From an uncultured bacterium (GTDB taxonomy: Bacteria > Verrucomicrobiota > Lentisphaeria > Victivallales > UBA1829), in contig CASEYW010000072.1 in assembly GCA_949292215.1 (NCBI GenBank), forward strand, positions 1 to 35,557: a DNA stretch of 35,557 nucleotides, read 5' to 3'. How positions within the stretch are numbered: the first letter of the stretch is position 1; each line of letters opens with the position of its first letter. A program made the translations under genes and the position numbers. The notes beneath the pieces are model-generated. The model worked only from the letters and a program-made list of their open reading frames with translations. It did not search any database and had not been told where the DNA came from. Positions 24,194-31,755 of this stretch are shown one piece after another.

Positions 24194-25795
24194 ATGCACA
24201 TTCTTCTGATTGTTTCCGCATTTCTTGCCGGCGGACTTCTTGCATTTTTCAGTCTCCGGACACAGCTTGTCCGAAAAAAAATGCAGATCAGGACATTGGA
24301 GGAGCAGCTGGCTCAGGCGGAACAGATCAGGTCGGACGCGGAAAACGCCCGGATCGCCGCCGCAAAAGCTGCCGCAACCCTCGAAGCGCAGGAAAAACAA
24401 ATTCAGCAGGAACGGCAGCTTCTTCAGGATGCCCATCAGACCGAACTGCGGAATTTACGGGAAAGCCATACAAAAGAACTGGACGCCCTCCAGGAGCGTT
24501 TTCAGAGTGAACTTGCCGACAAACTGAAAATCGGAGAAGAACAGAAAACTGCCCAGGCAGCCGCTTTTGAAACGGAACGAAAGGCTCTGAAGGAGGCGTT
24601 TGACCTTCTGGAACAGCAGTCAAAAGAAAACAAAGCGGAAATGGAGAAAAACTGGCAGACAAAAATCGATCTTCTCAAAGAGGAATTCAAAACGCTCTCC
24701 ACGCAAATTCTGAAGGAGAAATCGGGAGATCTTGCCAACTCCAATCAAACCCAGCTGACCGCACTGCTGAAACCGCTGCAGGAAAAACTCGGAGATTTCA
24801 AAACAGCCGTCGATCAGGCAAAGGAAAAAGGCATCTCCCTGAATTCCGAACTGAAGGAGCAGATTGCCCATCTTCTCTCCGCGACAAAACGGATCGGCGA
24901 CGACGCCAACAATCTTGCGTCCGCCCTGAAAGGCAACAACAAGACTCAGGGCAACTGGGGAGAGATGATTCTGGAAGAGATCCTTGTAAATTCCGGACTG
25001 AAAAAAGGAATTCACTATGAATGTCAGGTTACTCTTCGAAACGAGGACGGAAATCTGATCCAGAATGATAACAACCGCCTGATGCGCCCCGATGTCATTG
25101 TGCATTATCCGGACGGCAAGGATGTCATCATCGACAGCAAAGTCAGTCTCAACGCCTACACGGACTACATGAATGCGGAAAGCGACGAGGAGAAAAAAAG
25201 CGCTCTCGCCCGCCATAACCGCAGCATCCGCTCGCACGTGGATGAACTGGTCCGGAAAAACTACTCCTCCTATATCCGGCAGCCGCAGCATGAAACGGTC
25301 GATTTCGTCATCATGTTCATTCCGAACGAGGCGTCGCACCAGCTGGCGATGATCCAGGACCCCGGACTCTGGCGCTGGGCTTTTGAACGAAAGGTCATGA
25401 TTGTCAGCCCGGTGAATCTCATGGCGCTTCTCCAGCTGATTCAGATCGCCTGGACCCGAGCGGATCAGGAACGCAATCAGCAGAAAATTCTTGACACCGC
25501 CTCCACACTTCTGGATCGTCTCTACTCCTTTTATGAGCAGTTCGATGAAGTCGGGAAAAAACTGGACAGCGCGCACGAGGCCTACCAGAAATCGCTGGAC
25601 AAACTCAAGGGCGGCAACGGCAAACACAGCGTTGTCCTTTCCGGCGAACAACTGAAACGCCTCGGAGTCAAAATGAAACGGGTGCGTCCCCTTCCGGCCA
25701 GGTATCAGGCGAGCGAGCTCCTCTCGCTGGAAACGGAAAACAACAATGGCGACACGGAGGAACCCCAGACGCCGCCGGCTCCCGCTCTTCTCTGA
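24194..25795 (+). CDS. rmuC: RmuC-family protein
   Basis: 533 residues. A single N-terminal membrane helix (about 3-22) is followed by a long coiled coil to residue about 190, rich in Glu, Lys, Gln and Ala. Residues 240-470 are the RmuC core, which is related to PD-(D/E)xK nucleases: KTQGNWGEMILEEIL, RPDVIVHYPDGKDVIIDSKV and FIPNEAS are the family marks. Members limit inversions and rearrangements between short repeats in E. coli; the biochemical activity is unproven. AGAGGA precedes the ATG. It is separated from the LOG gene by a 79-base spacer with a hairpin. Confidence 0.95.
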   Translation: MHILLIVSAFLAGGLLAFFSLRTQLVRKKMQIRTLEEQLAQAEQIRSDAENARIAAAKAAATLEAQEKQIQQERQLLQDAHQTELRNLRESHTKELDALQERFQSELADKLKIGEEQKTAQAAAFETERKALKEAFDLLEQQSKENKAEMEKNWQTKIDLLKEEFKTLSTQILKEKSGDLANSNQTQLTALLKPLQEKLGDFKTAVDQAKEKGISLNSELKEQIAHLLSATKRIGDDANNLASALKGNNKTQGNWGEMILEEILVNSGLKKGIHYECQVTLRNEDGNLIQNDNNRLMRPDVIVHYPDGKDVIIDSKVSLNAYTDYMNAESDEEKKSALARHNRSIRSHVDELVRKNYSSYIRQPQHETVDFVIMFIPNEASHQLAMIQDPGLWRWAFERKVMIVSPVNLMALLQLIQIAWTRADQERNQQKILDTASTLLDRLYSFYEQFDEVGKKLDSAHEAYQKSLDKLKGGNGKHSVVLSGEQLKRLGVKMKRVRPLPARYQASELLSLETENNNGDTEEPQTPPAPALL

Positions 25796-25830
25796 AAACA
25801 GGCACCGCATTGGAAGGGAGTCCATTTTGC

Positions 25831-25930
25831 TGTGAAAAATACACGCCGGACCGCAGCACTGCGAATTCGGAAACGAACCCTTCCTTTGTGTGAAAAATAG
25901 AAAAATTTTAGCCTTGAATCGCTGTGAAAA
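25831..25930 (+). repeat. Three TGTGAAAA direct repeats upstream of the hydrogenase promoter
   Basis: TGTGAAAAAT occurs at 25831, again from 25889, and as TGTGAAAA from 25923, all in the gene-free 368-base stretch before hydC. TGTGAAA is a half-site of the Rex operator, so these could be secondary contacts, but A-rich sequence makes chance repeats likely. Confidence 0.35.
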
Positions 25931-25952
25931 GATAAATTCATCGAGTCTGCGT

Positions 25953-25981
25953 TTGACTTTTGTAATACGAACTGATATATT
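25953..25981 (+). promoter_or_regulatory. Promoter of the hydCBA operon
   Basis: TTGACT (25953-25958) and TATATT (25976-25981) are 17 bases apart. The start would be near 25988, giving a leader of about 175 bases before hydC. That leader contains a TTTTCC/GGAAAA hairpin but no recognised riboswitch. Confidence 0.65.
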
Positions 25982-25983
25982 AG

Positions 25984-26001
25984 TTGTGAAATGAATCACG
26001 G
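25984..26001. promoter_or_regulatory. Rex-like operator overlapping the hydCBA transcription start
   Basis: TTGTGA-AATGAA-TCAC matches the Rex pattern TTGTGA-n6-TCACAA with a perfect left half and GTGA/TCAC symmetry (the last two bases are GG instead of AA). Another TCACAA half-site lies near 26020. It covers the predicted transcription start, the ideal place for a NADH/NAD-sensing repressor. Confidence 0.5.
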
Positions 26002-26163
26002 AAGTACAGAAAATCATTTTCACAAAAGCTAATTTCCAGAGAGTTCGGGAAAATCAGCGGAAGGGGAATCTTTTTCTGTGCTTTTTCCTGTGCGGAAAAG
26101 AGAGCGATCTTCTCCGCGGAAATTGACAGGACGGGACAAATTACCTTAACAGGAGGAATAAGA

Positions 26164-26697
26164 ATGGATGCATCTGTAAGAGCGCGCGAAGCGGAAAAAG
26201 CAGTTTCGCGCATGGAGGACGCCGAGGCCGTTCTCCGCGAGTACAACTATGACAAAGCAAAGCTCGTGCCGATCCTGCAGGCGGTACAGGCCCGCTACAA
26301 CTGGCTCTCCAAAGAGCTTCTCAGCTATATTGCCTGTGCACTGGGACTTCCTCCGGCGAGGGTGTACGGTGTGGCAACGTTCTACGCCCATTTCTCCCTC
26401 AAGCCGAAAGGAAAGAACATCATCCGTCTCTGTGATGGAACCGCCTGTCATGTGAAGGGGTCCACCACGATCCTTGACGCGCTCTATGAAAAACTCAATA
26501 TCAAGCCTGATCGCGACAGCACCGATGATATGATGTTCACAGTTGAAACCGTCAGCTGTCTCGGAGCTTGCGGACTGGCTCCCGTCATGCTTGTCAATGA
26601 CGATGTTCATGGACAGGTCAAACCTTCCGATATTCCGAAAATCATCGATGATCTCCTCGCCAAACAGGGATCACAAAGCGCAAATGAGGTGGCATAA
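26164..26697 (+). CDS. hydC: NAD-dependent [FeFe]-hydrogenase subunit HydC (NuoE-like)
   Basis: 177 residues of the NuoE/HydC thioredoxin-like [2Fe-2S] family. The cluster ligands are Cys90 and Cys95 in LCDGTACH and Cys132 and Cys136 in SCLGACG. The N-terminal three-helix bundle (to about residue 75) ends with VYGVATFYAHF, typical of the family. It serves as the electron link between the flavin subunit and the hydrogenase. AGGAGG lies upstream of the ATG at 26164. The stop overlaps the hydB start by one base, so translation is coupled. Confidence 0.92.
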   Translation: MDASVRAREAEKAVSRMEDAEAVLREYNYDKAKLVPILQAVQARYNWLSKELLSYIACALGLPPARVYGVATFYAHFSLKPKGKNIIRLCDGTACHVKGSTTILDALYEKLNIKPDRDSTDDMMFTVETVSCLGACGLAPVMLVNDDVHGQVKPSDIPKIIDDLLAKQGSQSANEVA

Positions 26698-28607
26698 TGG
26701 CTAAACTTACAGTGGCGGACGTCAAACAGCGCATCAGCGATTACGCCGCGAAACACGATAAAGTCGCCCGCAGGATCATTGTCTGCGGGGGTACCGGATG
26801 CGTCGCAAACGGATCTCTCAAACTCCGCGATGCCCTCGTCGAGGAGCTCAAGAAAGCTGGTCAGCCCGTCGAAGTCGATCTGGAGCACGAATCTGCGGAA
26901 CAGGTCCAGAACGGCTGCACCTACGTCTCCAAGAGCGGATGCCAGGGATTCTGTCAGATGGGGCCCCTGGTCCGAATTCTTCCCGACGATATCATCTACA
27001 CCAAAGTGCAGGCATCCGACGCCTGTGAAATCGTCCAGGAAACGATTCTGAAACACAATGTCATTGATCGTCTCCTCTATCTGAATCCGAGCGATGGCAA
27101 ACGCTACAAGGGCGAACACGAAATTCCGTTTTACAGCAGACAGCACCGTCTCGTTCTCGCCAACTGCACCATCGAACCTGACAGCATCGGCGAATACTTC
27201 TACAAACGCGGCTATGAAGGCGCGATCAAGGCCTATACGCAAATGACCCCCGAAGAGGTCTGCACCGTCATGGAAGCCTCCGGACTCCGGGGACGCGGAG
27301 GCGGCGGATTCCCCACCGGAAGAAAATGGAGATTCACGCTTGCTTCGCCCGGTCCGAAAAAATATGTCATCTGCAACGGCGACGAAGGCGACCCGGGAGC
27401 GTTCATGGACCGTTCCGTTCTGGAAGGCAATCCGCACTCCGTCATTGAAGGCATGATGATTGCGGCCCGTGCAATCGGAGCCGATGAAGGCTATGTTTAT
27501 GTCCGTGCTGAATATCCTCTTGCCGTTGTCCGCATGCGCAAAGCGGTGAAAGATGCGGAGGAAGCGGGAATTCTCGGCGACGACATCTTCGGTTCCGGCT
27601 GTTCTTTCCGCATCACGGTGATGGAAGGAGCCGGCGCATTCGTCTGCGGCGAAGAAACAGCGCTGATGGCCTCCATCGAAGGCAAGCGCGGTATGCCGAT
27701 GCCGAAACCGCCATTCCCGGCACAGAGCGGTCTCTGGGGCAAACCCACCGTGATCAACAACGTCGAAACGCTCGGCACAGTTCCTTACATTCTCCGCGAA
27801 GGCGCGGCAAAATTCCGCGAACTCGGCACGCCGACCTCGCCTGGAACCAAGACCTTCGCTCTTACAGGACATGTCGCAAACACCGGACTGATCGAAGTGC
27901 CGTTCGGCGCAACGTTGAATGAGGTTGTCAACGAAATCGGCGGCGGCGTCACCGGAACCGACGGCAAAGTTTCCATCGACAATTTCAAATCCGTCCAGAT
28001 CGGCGGTCCCTCCGGCGGATGCCTGACAAAAGAAATGCTGAATCTGCCGCTTGATTTCGATTCCCTCAAGAGTGTCGGCGCGATGGTCGGTTCCGGCGGA
28101 CTTGTGGTTATGAATACCGGAACCTGTATGGTTTCCGTGGCAAAATTCTTCATGCACTTTACTCAGAATGAATCCTGTGGAAAATGCGTTCCCTGCCGCG
28201 AAGGGACCAAACAGATGCTGGCGCTCCTCGACGATATCACCAAGGGAAGAGCCGATGAACACACTCTTGATCTGCTCGAACAAACGGCGAAAGCCGTTCA
28301 GATGGGTTCCCTCTGCGGACTTGGCAAAACGGCTCCGAATCCGGTACTCTCCACACTGAAGCACTTCCGGGAGGAGTATCTGGTCCACGTCAGGGAAAAA
28401 CGCTGTCCGGCCGGACAGTGCAAGGCGCTTGCATTCCCCGAGATCATCGCGTCGAAGTGCAAAGGCTGCTCTGCCTGTGCGAAGAAATGCCCGGTCGGCG
28501 CGATCTCCGGCGAGATCAGAAAACCATTCCACATCGACCCGGCAAAGTGCATCAAATGCGGTGCATGCAAAGCGGCGTGCAAGTTCTCCGCGATCTCCGG
28601 CATCTAA
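26697..28607 (+). CDS. hydB: NAD-dependent [FeFe]-hydrogenase flavin subunit HydB (NuoF-like)
   Basis: 636 residues, the size of Thermotoga-type HydB. Residues 25-110 are a [2Fe-2S] thioredoxin-like domain (Cys30, Cys35, Cys82, Cys86). Residues 170-480 are the NuoF-like FMN/NAD(H) domain with GLRGRGGGGFPTGRKW (196-211), CNGDEGDPGAFMDR and GAGAFVCGEETAL. SCGKCVPCREGT (Cys494, 497, 500) and Cys540 bind the [4Fe-4S] near FMN. The C-terminus adds a ferredoxin domain with two [4Fe-4S] sets (Cys588/591/594/598 and 618/621/624/628). This layout is that of electron-bifurcating enzymes that couple NADH and ferredoxin. It overlaps hydC and precedes hydA by 22 bases. Confidence 0.95.
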   Translation: MAKLTVADVKQRISDYAAKHDKVARRIIVCGGTGCVANGSLKLRDALVEELKKAGQPVEVDLEHESAEQVQNGCTYVSKSGCQGFCQMGPLVRILPDDIIYTKVQASDACEIVQETILKHNVIDRLLYLNPSDGKRYKGEHEIPFYSRQHRLVLANCTIEPDSIGEYFYKRGYEGAIKAYTQMTPEEVCTVMEASGLRGRGGGGFPTGRKWRFTLASPGPKKYVICNGDEGDPGAFMDRSVLEGNPHSVIEGMMIAARAIGADEGYVYVRAEYPLAVVRMRKAVKDAEEAGILGDDIFGSGCSFRITVMEGAGAFVCGEETALMASIEGKRGMPMPKPPFPAQSGLWGKPTVINNVETLGTVPYILREGAAKFRELGTPTSPGTKTFALTGHVANTGLIEVPFGATLNEVVNEIGGGVTGTDGKVSIDNFKSVQIGGPSGGCLTKEMLNLPLDFDSLKSVGAMVGSGGLVVMNTGTCMVSVAKFFMHFTQNESCGKCVPCREGTKQMLALLDDITKGRADEHTLDLLEQTAKAVQMGSLCGLGKTAPNPVLSTLKHFREEYLVHVREKRCPAGQCKALAFPEIIASKCKGCSACAKKCPVGAISGEIRKPFHIDPAKCIKCGACKAACKFSAISGI

Positions 28608-28629
28608 CTCTTGTTAAGGATACGTTAAA

Positions 28630-30648
28630 ATGACAACACCAGAAGTGAAAACTCTTACAGTCAACGGCGTTCAGGTTGAAATTCAAGGGGAGCGCAATCT
28701 CCTCGAAGTAATCCGGAAAACCGGAATCGAACTGCCGACATTCTGTTATCATTCGGAACTCAGCGTTTACGGCGCATGCAGACTCTGCCTGGTCGAAGTG
28801 GAAAAGCGCGGCATCATGGCGGCCTGTTCCACCCCGCCGGAAAATGGAATGGTCATCAGGACCGATACGAAACAGCTCCGGGAAATCCGTAAAATCAACA
28901 TCGAGCTGCTTCTTGCAAATCACAACCGCGAATGCCCTTCCTGCGTCAGAAGTTCAAGCTGCACGCTTCAGACCCTTGCCCGCAGACTTGGAGTCGACAC
29001 CATCCGCTACAAACAGCGCCAGGAGCTTGAACCGATCGACAAGAGTTCCCCGTCTCTGGAACGCGACCCGAACAAGTGCGTGCTCTGCGGCGACTGCGTA
29101 AGAGTCTGTACTGAAGTGCAGGGGATTGGAGCGATCGGGTTCTCCTTCCGCGGCTCCAAAGCGAAAGTTGCGCCCGCGTTCGACAAGAACCTCGCGGAAG
29201 TCGAGTGCGTCAACTGCGGACAGTGCGCAGCTGTCTGCCCGACCGGAGCGATCATCCCGCACCAGAATCGCGAGGATGTCTGGAATGCAATTCATGATCC
29301 CTCCAAAATTGTTGTAGCGCAGGTTGCGCCTGCGGTCCGTTTTGCGCTGGCCGAGTTCTTCAATCAGGAAGCCGGACAGAATGCCGCAGGAAAACTGGTT
29401 GCAGCCCTCAAGAAAATGGGCTTCGACTATGTGTACGACACCACATTTACAGCGGATATGACCATCTGGGAAGAAGCGGAGGAGTTTCTCCGCAGAGTCA
29501 AAGCGGGCGGACCGTTCCCGATGTTCACGTCCTGCTGCCCCGGCTGGGTCAAATATGCGGAAATCAACTTCCCGTCTCTGGGAAAGAATCTCTCCTCATG
29601 CCGTTCCCCGCAGCAGATGTTCGGCGCGACCATGAAGGAAGCTCTTCCGGACATGCTCGGCAAGAAACGCGAGGATATTGTGGTGGTTTCCATTATGCCC
29701 TGTACCGCGAAAAAATATGAAGCAGGACTCGATAAATTCAAGGTGAATGGAAATCCCGACGTTGATTTCGTCCTCACCACGACAGAAATCGGACGCATGA
29801 TCGACTCCTTCGGTATCAAATTCAATGAACTGGAACAGGAAGCATTCGATATGCCGTTCGGATTTGGAACCGGTGCCGGCGTCATCTTCGGAACCTCCGG
29901 AGGCGTGATGGAAGCGGCTCTCCGTTATGCGGTCGGCAAGATCGAAGGCAAAGTCCCGATGCACGGACTCGAATTCCATGCGGTCCGCGGAAGCCAGCGC
30001 TTCAAGGAGACCTCGATTAAAGCGGGTGATGCCGAACTCAAGATTGCAGTAGTCAATACGCTCGGTGCCGCAAAAGAACTTGCCCAGCAGGCTGCGGACG
30101 GCAAATCGCCGTATCACTTCATCGAAGTCATGGCATGCCCCGGCGGATGCGTCTGCGGCGGCGGACAGCCCATTCTGAATGACCGTGTCAAACGCGCCCG
30201 CAGAATGGAAGCTGTCTACAAATGCGACAAGAACATGCAGTTCAAGAACTCTCTTGAAAACCACATGCTCAAAGACTGCTACGAAAAGTATCTCGGCGGA
30301 CAGCCGAACTCTGAAAAAGCACACCATCTGCTCCACACCAAATATGAGAATCTCAATGGCATTTTCGATGCGATCGAAGTGGTCGAAGCCGGCAAGAACA
30401 GCAAAAAAATTGCTGTTTCCGTCTGTGTGACTCCGGGCAAAGATGAAAAGAAAAGCGCGGAAATGCTCTCCCAGATTCTTGACTATGCGGATCAGAAAGG
30501 GCTGGCGGACAAACTCGTTGTCGAGACAGCTTTTGCGCCGTCCTGCACGAAACGCCAGGCAGGAGAGGTGCTCGTCGGCGGCAGATTCTATGACGGAACT
30601 GATCTGGATGCCGTAAAACAGGGCATTGAAGAAGCCGTTGCAAAATAA
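28630..30648 (+). CDS. hydA: [FeFe]-hydrogenase catalytic subunit HydA
   Basis: 672 residues. The N-terminus carries a [2Fe-2S] domain (Cys39, 50, 53, 66), a His98/Cys102/105/111 cluster, and two [4Fe-4S] sites (150/153/156/160 and 193/196/199/203). The H-cluster motifs are complete: TSCCPGW (300-306; Cys302 is the likely proton-path Cys and Cys303 a ligand), MPCTAKKYE (Cys358), and EVMACPGGCVCGGGQP (Cys503 and 507). Residues about 590-672 form an extra C-terminal thioredoxin-like domain that keeps only Cys599 and Cys639 of the usual four. It makes or uses H2, probably bifurcating electrons with HydB and HydC. Maturation needs HydEFG, which are not in the window. Confidence 0.96.
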   Translation: MTTPEVKTLTVNGVQVEIQGERNLLEVIRKTGIELPTFCYHSELSVYGACRLCLVEVEKRGIMAACSTPPENGMVIRTDTKQLREIRKINIELLLANHNRECPSCVRSSSCTLQTLARRLGVDTIRYKQRQELEPIDKSSPSLERDPNKCVLCGDCVRVCTEVQGIGAIGFSFRGSKAKVAPAFDKNLAEVECVNCGQCAAVCPTGAIIPHQNREDVWNAIHDPSKIVVAQVAPAVRFALAEFFNQEAGQNAAGKLVAALKKMGFDYVYDTTFTADMTIWEEAEEFLRRVKAGGPFPMFTSCCPGWVKYAEINFPSLGKNLSSCRSPQQMFGATMKEALPDMLGKKREDIVVVSIMPCTAKKYEAGLDKFKVNGNPDVDFVLTTTEIGRMIDSFGIKFNELEQEAFDMPFGFGTGAGVIFGTSGGVMEAALRYAVGKIEGKVPMHGLEFHAVRGSQRFKETSIKAGDAELKIAVVNTLGAAKELAQQAADGKSPYHFIEVMACPGGCVCGGGQPILNDRVKRARRMEAVYKCDKNMQFKNSLENHMLKDCYEKYLGGQPNSEKAHHLLHTKYENLNGIFDAIEVVEAGKNSKKIAVSVCVTPGKDEKKSAEMLSQILDYADQKGLADKLVVETAFAPSCTKRQAGEVLVGGRFYDGTDLDAVKQGIEEAVAK

Positions 30649-30676
30649 AAGAATCCGTCTTTGCACGAACTCTTTC

Positions 30677-30707
30677 AGGGAAAGCGCAATGCTTTCCCTT
30701 TTTTTTT
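30677..30707 (+). terminator. Intrinsic terminator of hydCBA
   Basis: AGGGAAAGC (30677-30685), a GCAAT loop and GCTTTCCCT (30691-30699) form a perfect 9-bp stem, followed directly by a long T-run to 30707. It lies 28 bases after the hydA stop. Confidence 0.95.
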
Positions 30708-30837
30708 GAAAATTCTTTTGTCTGAAAAATTTCAGGAAGAAAACTTGAAAAAAAAAAGAGGGATATATATTAGTATATATCGCGGGTATTTCCCGAGCCT
30801 ATTCCCCCCCCTCAGGCCGGACTTACCTGCGATTTTT
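30708..30837. other. Intergenic stretch between convergent hydA and folP
   Basis: It contains inverted repeats CTGAAA-AA-TTTCAG (30722-30735) and GATATATA-TTAG-TATATATC (30762-30781), a poor TTGAAA-17-TATTAG promoter candidate (30745-30773), a CGGG/CCCG hairpin, and CAGG/CCTG before a T-run ending at about 30839. No protein gene is visible. Confidence 0.4.
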
Positions 30838-31692
30838 TTATTCCGGAACAGTGCCGTTTTCAATACAGCCGTAGAAGACCTTGAGACAATCCATTGCTGC
30901 TTTTACATTGTGCACACGGATCAGTTCGTATCCCCGGACAGCGGAAGCGATCACGGAACCGCAAGTTCCATAATCGCGATTGGCAGGAACAGACTCGCCG
31001 GTCAGCATTCCGATAAACGATTTTCTGGAAGGCGCGGATAACAGAGGATAGCCCAGACGCTGCAATGTACCCGCGGAACGGATCAGCTCCCGGGAAAGTT
31101 CGGGAGTCTTGGCAAAACCGATTCCCGGGTCGACAATGATCCGGCAGCGTTCCACACCGGCGGAAAGAACACGGTCAAGGATTGCGCGTATTTCCTCCGC
31201 CACGGTATCCACACCGTTCTCATAAACAAGATGATTGCCGGTCTGCATAAACTCAGGCGTAGAACGCGAGTGCATCACAATCACTCCGGCACGCGTATCA
31301 GACGCGACGGAAAGCAGGTCGGGATCAAAAGAGAAGCCGCTGACATCATTGATGATATCCCCGCCGAGACAGATCGCCTCTTCGGCGACTTTCGCCTTTC
31401 GGGTATCAATGCTGATGAACACGTCAGAACTCATCCGACGGACAGCTTCGACTGCAGGCAGAACACGCTCCAGCTCCTCCTCCAGAGGAACTGCCAGGGC
31501 ACCCGGACGGGTCGATTCTCCGCCGATGTCAATGATGGAAGCACCGTCCCGCAGCAGAGTTTCTATTCTCTGTTCCAGCGGAAGCGGTGAGCCTCCATCG
31601 CTGAATGAATCCGGCGTGACATTCAGAATTCCCATCAGTTTCGGGAAAGTGCCGAGAACACATTCCCTGTCGCGAAATTTCACGGTTCTCAT
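30838..31692 (-). CDS. folP: Dihydropteroate synthase
   Basis: 284 residues from the ATG at 31692, which has GGGAGG five bases upstream; an earlier start 11 codons further out lacks a ribosome binding site. It condenses 6-hydroxymethyl-dihydropterin pyrophosphate with p-aminobenzoate in folate synthesis. The motifs are complete: MGILNVTPDSFSDGG, DIGGESTRPG, SIDTRKA, NDVSGF, MHSR, DPGIGFAKT and SAPSRKSFIG. It is read leftward 63 bases after gyrA. The gap holds a CCGGCGCCGG palindrome followed by a T5 stretch in the leftward direction, so the two genes may be partly separated. Confidence 0.96.
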   Translation of the reverse strand: MRTVKFRDRECVLGTFPKLMGILNVTPDSFSDGGSPLPLEQRIETLLRDGASIIDIGGESTRPGALAVPLEEELERVLPAVEAVRRMSSDVFISIDTRKAKVAEEAICLGGDIINDVSGFSFDPDLLSVASDTRAGVIVMHSRSTPEFMQTGNHLVYENGVDTVAEEIRAILDRVLSAGVERCRIIVDPGIGFAKTPELSRELIRSAGTLQRLGYPLLSAPSRKSFIGMLTGESVPANRDYGTCGSVIASAVRGYELIRVHNVKAAMDCLKVFYGCIENGTVPE

Positions 31693-31755
31693 CGTGACCT
31701 CCCGAAAGAGGACGCCGACCGTCAAAAACAGCCGGCGCCGGACTTGAATCCTATT

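Noticed and set aside
26607..28532. Long open frame (641 codons) on the minus strand across hydB
   Set aside because: It is fully antisense to a certain gene, has no start signal or domain, and reflects the codon bias of hydB.
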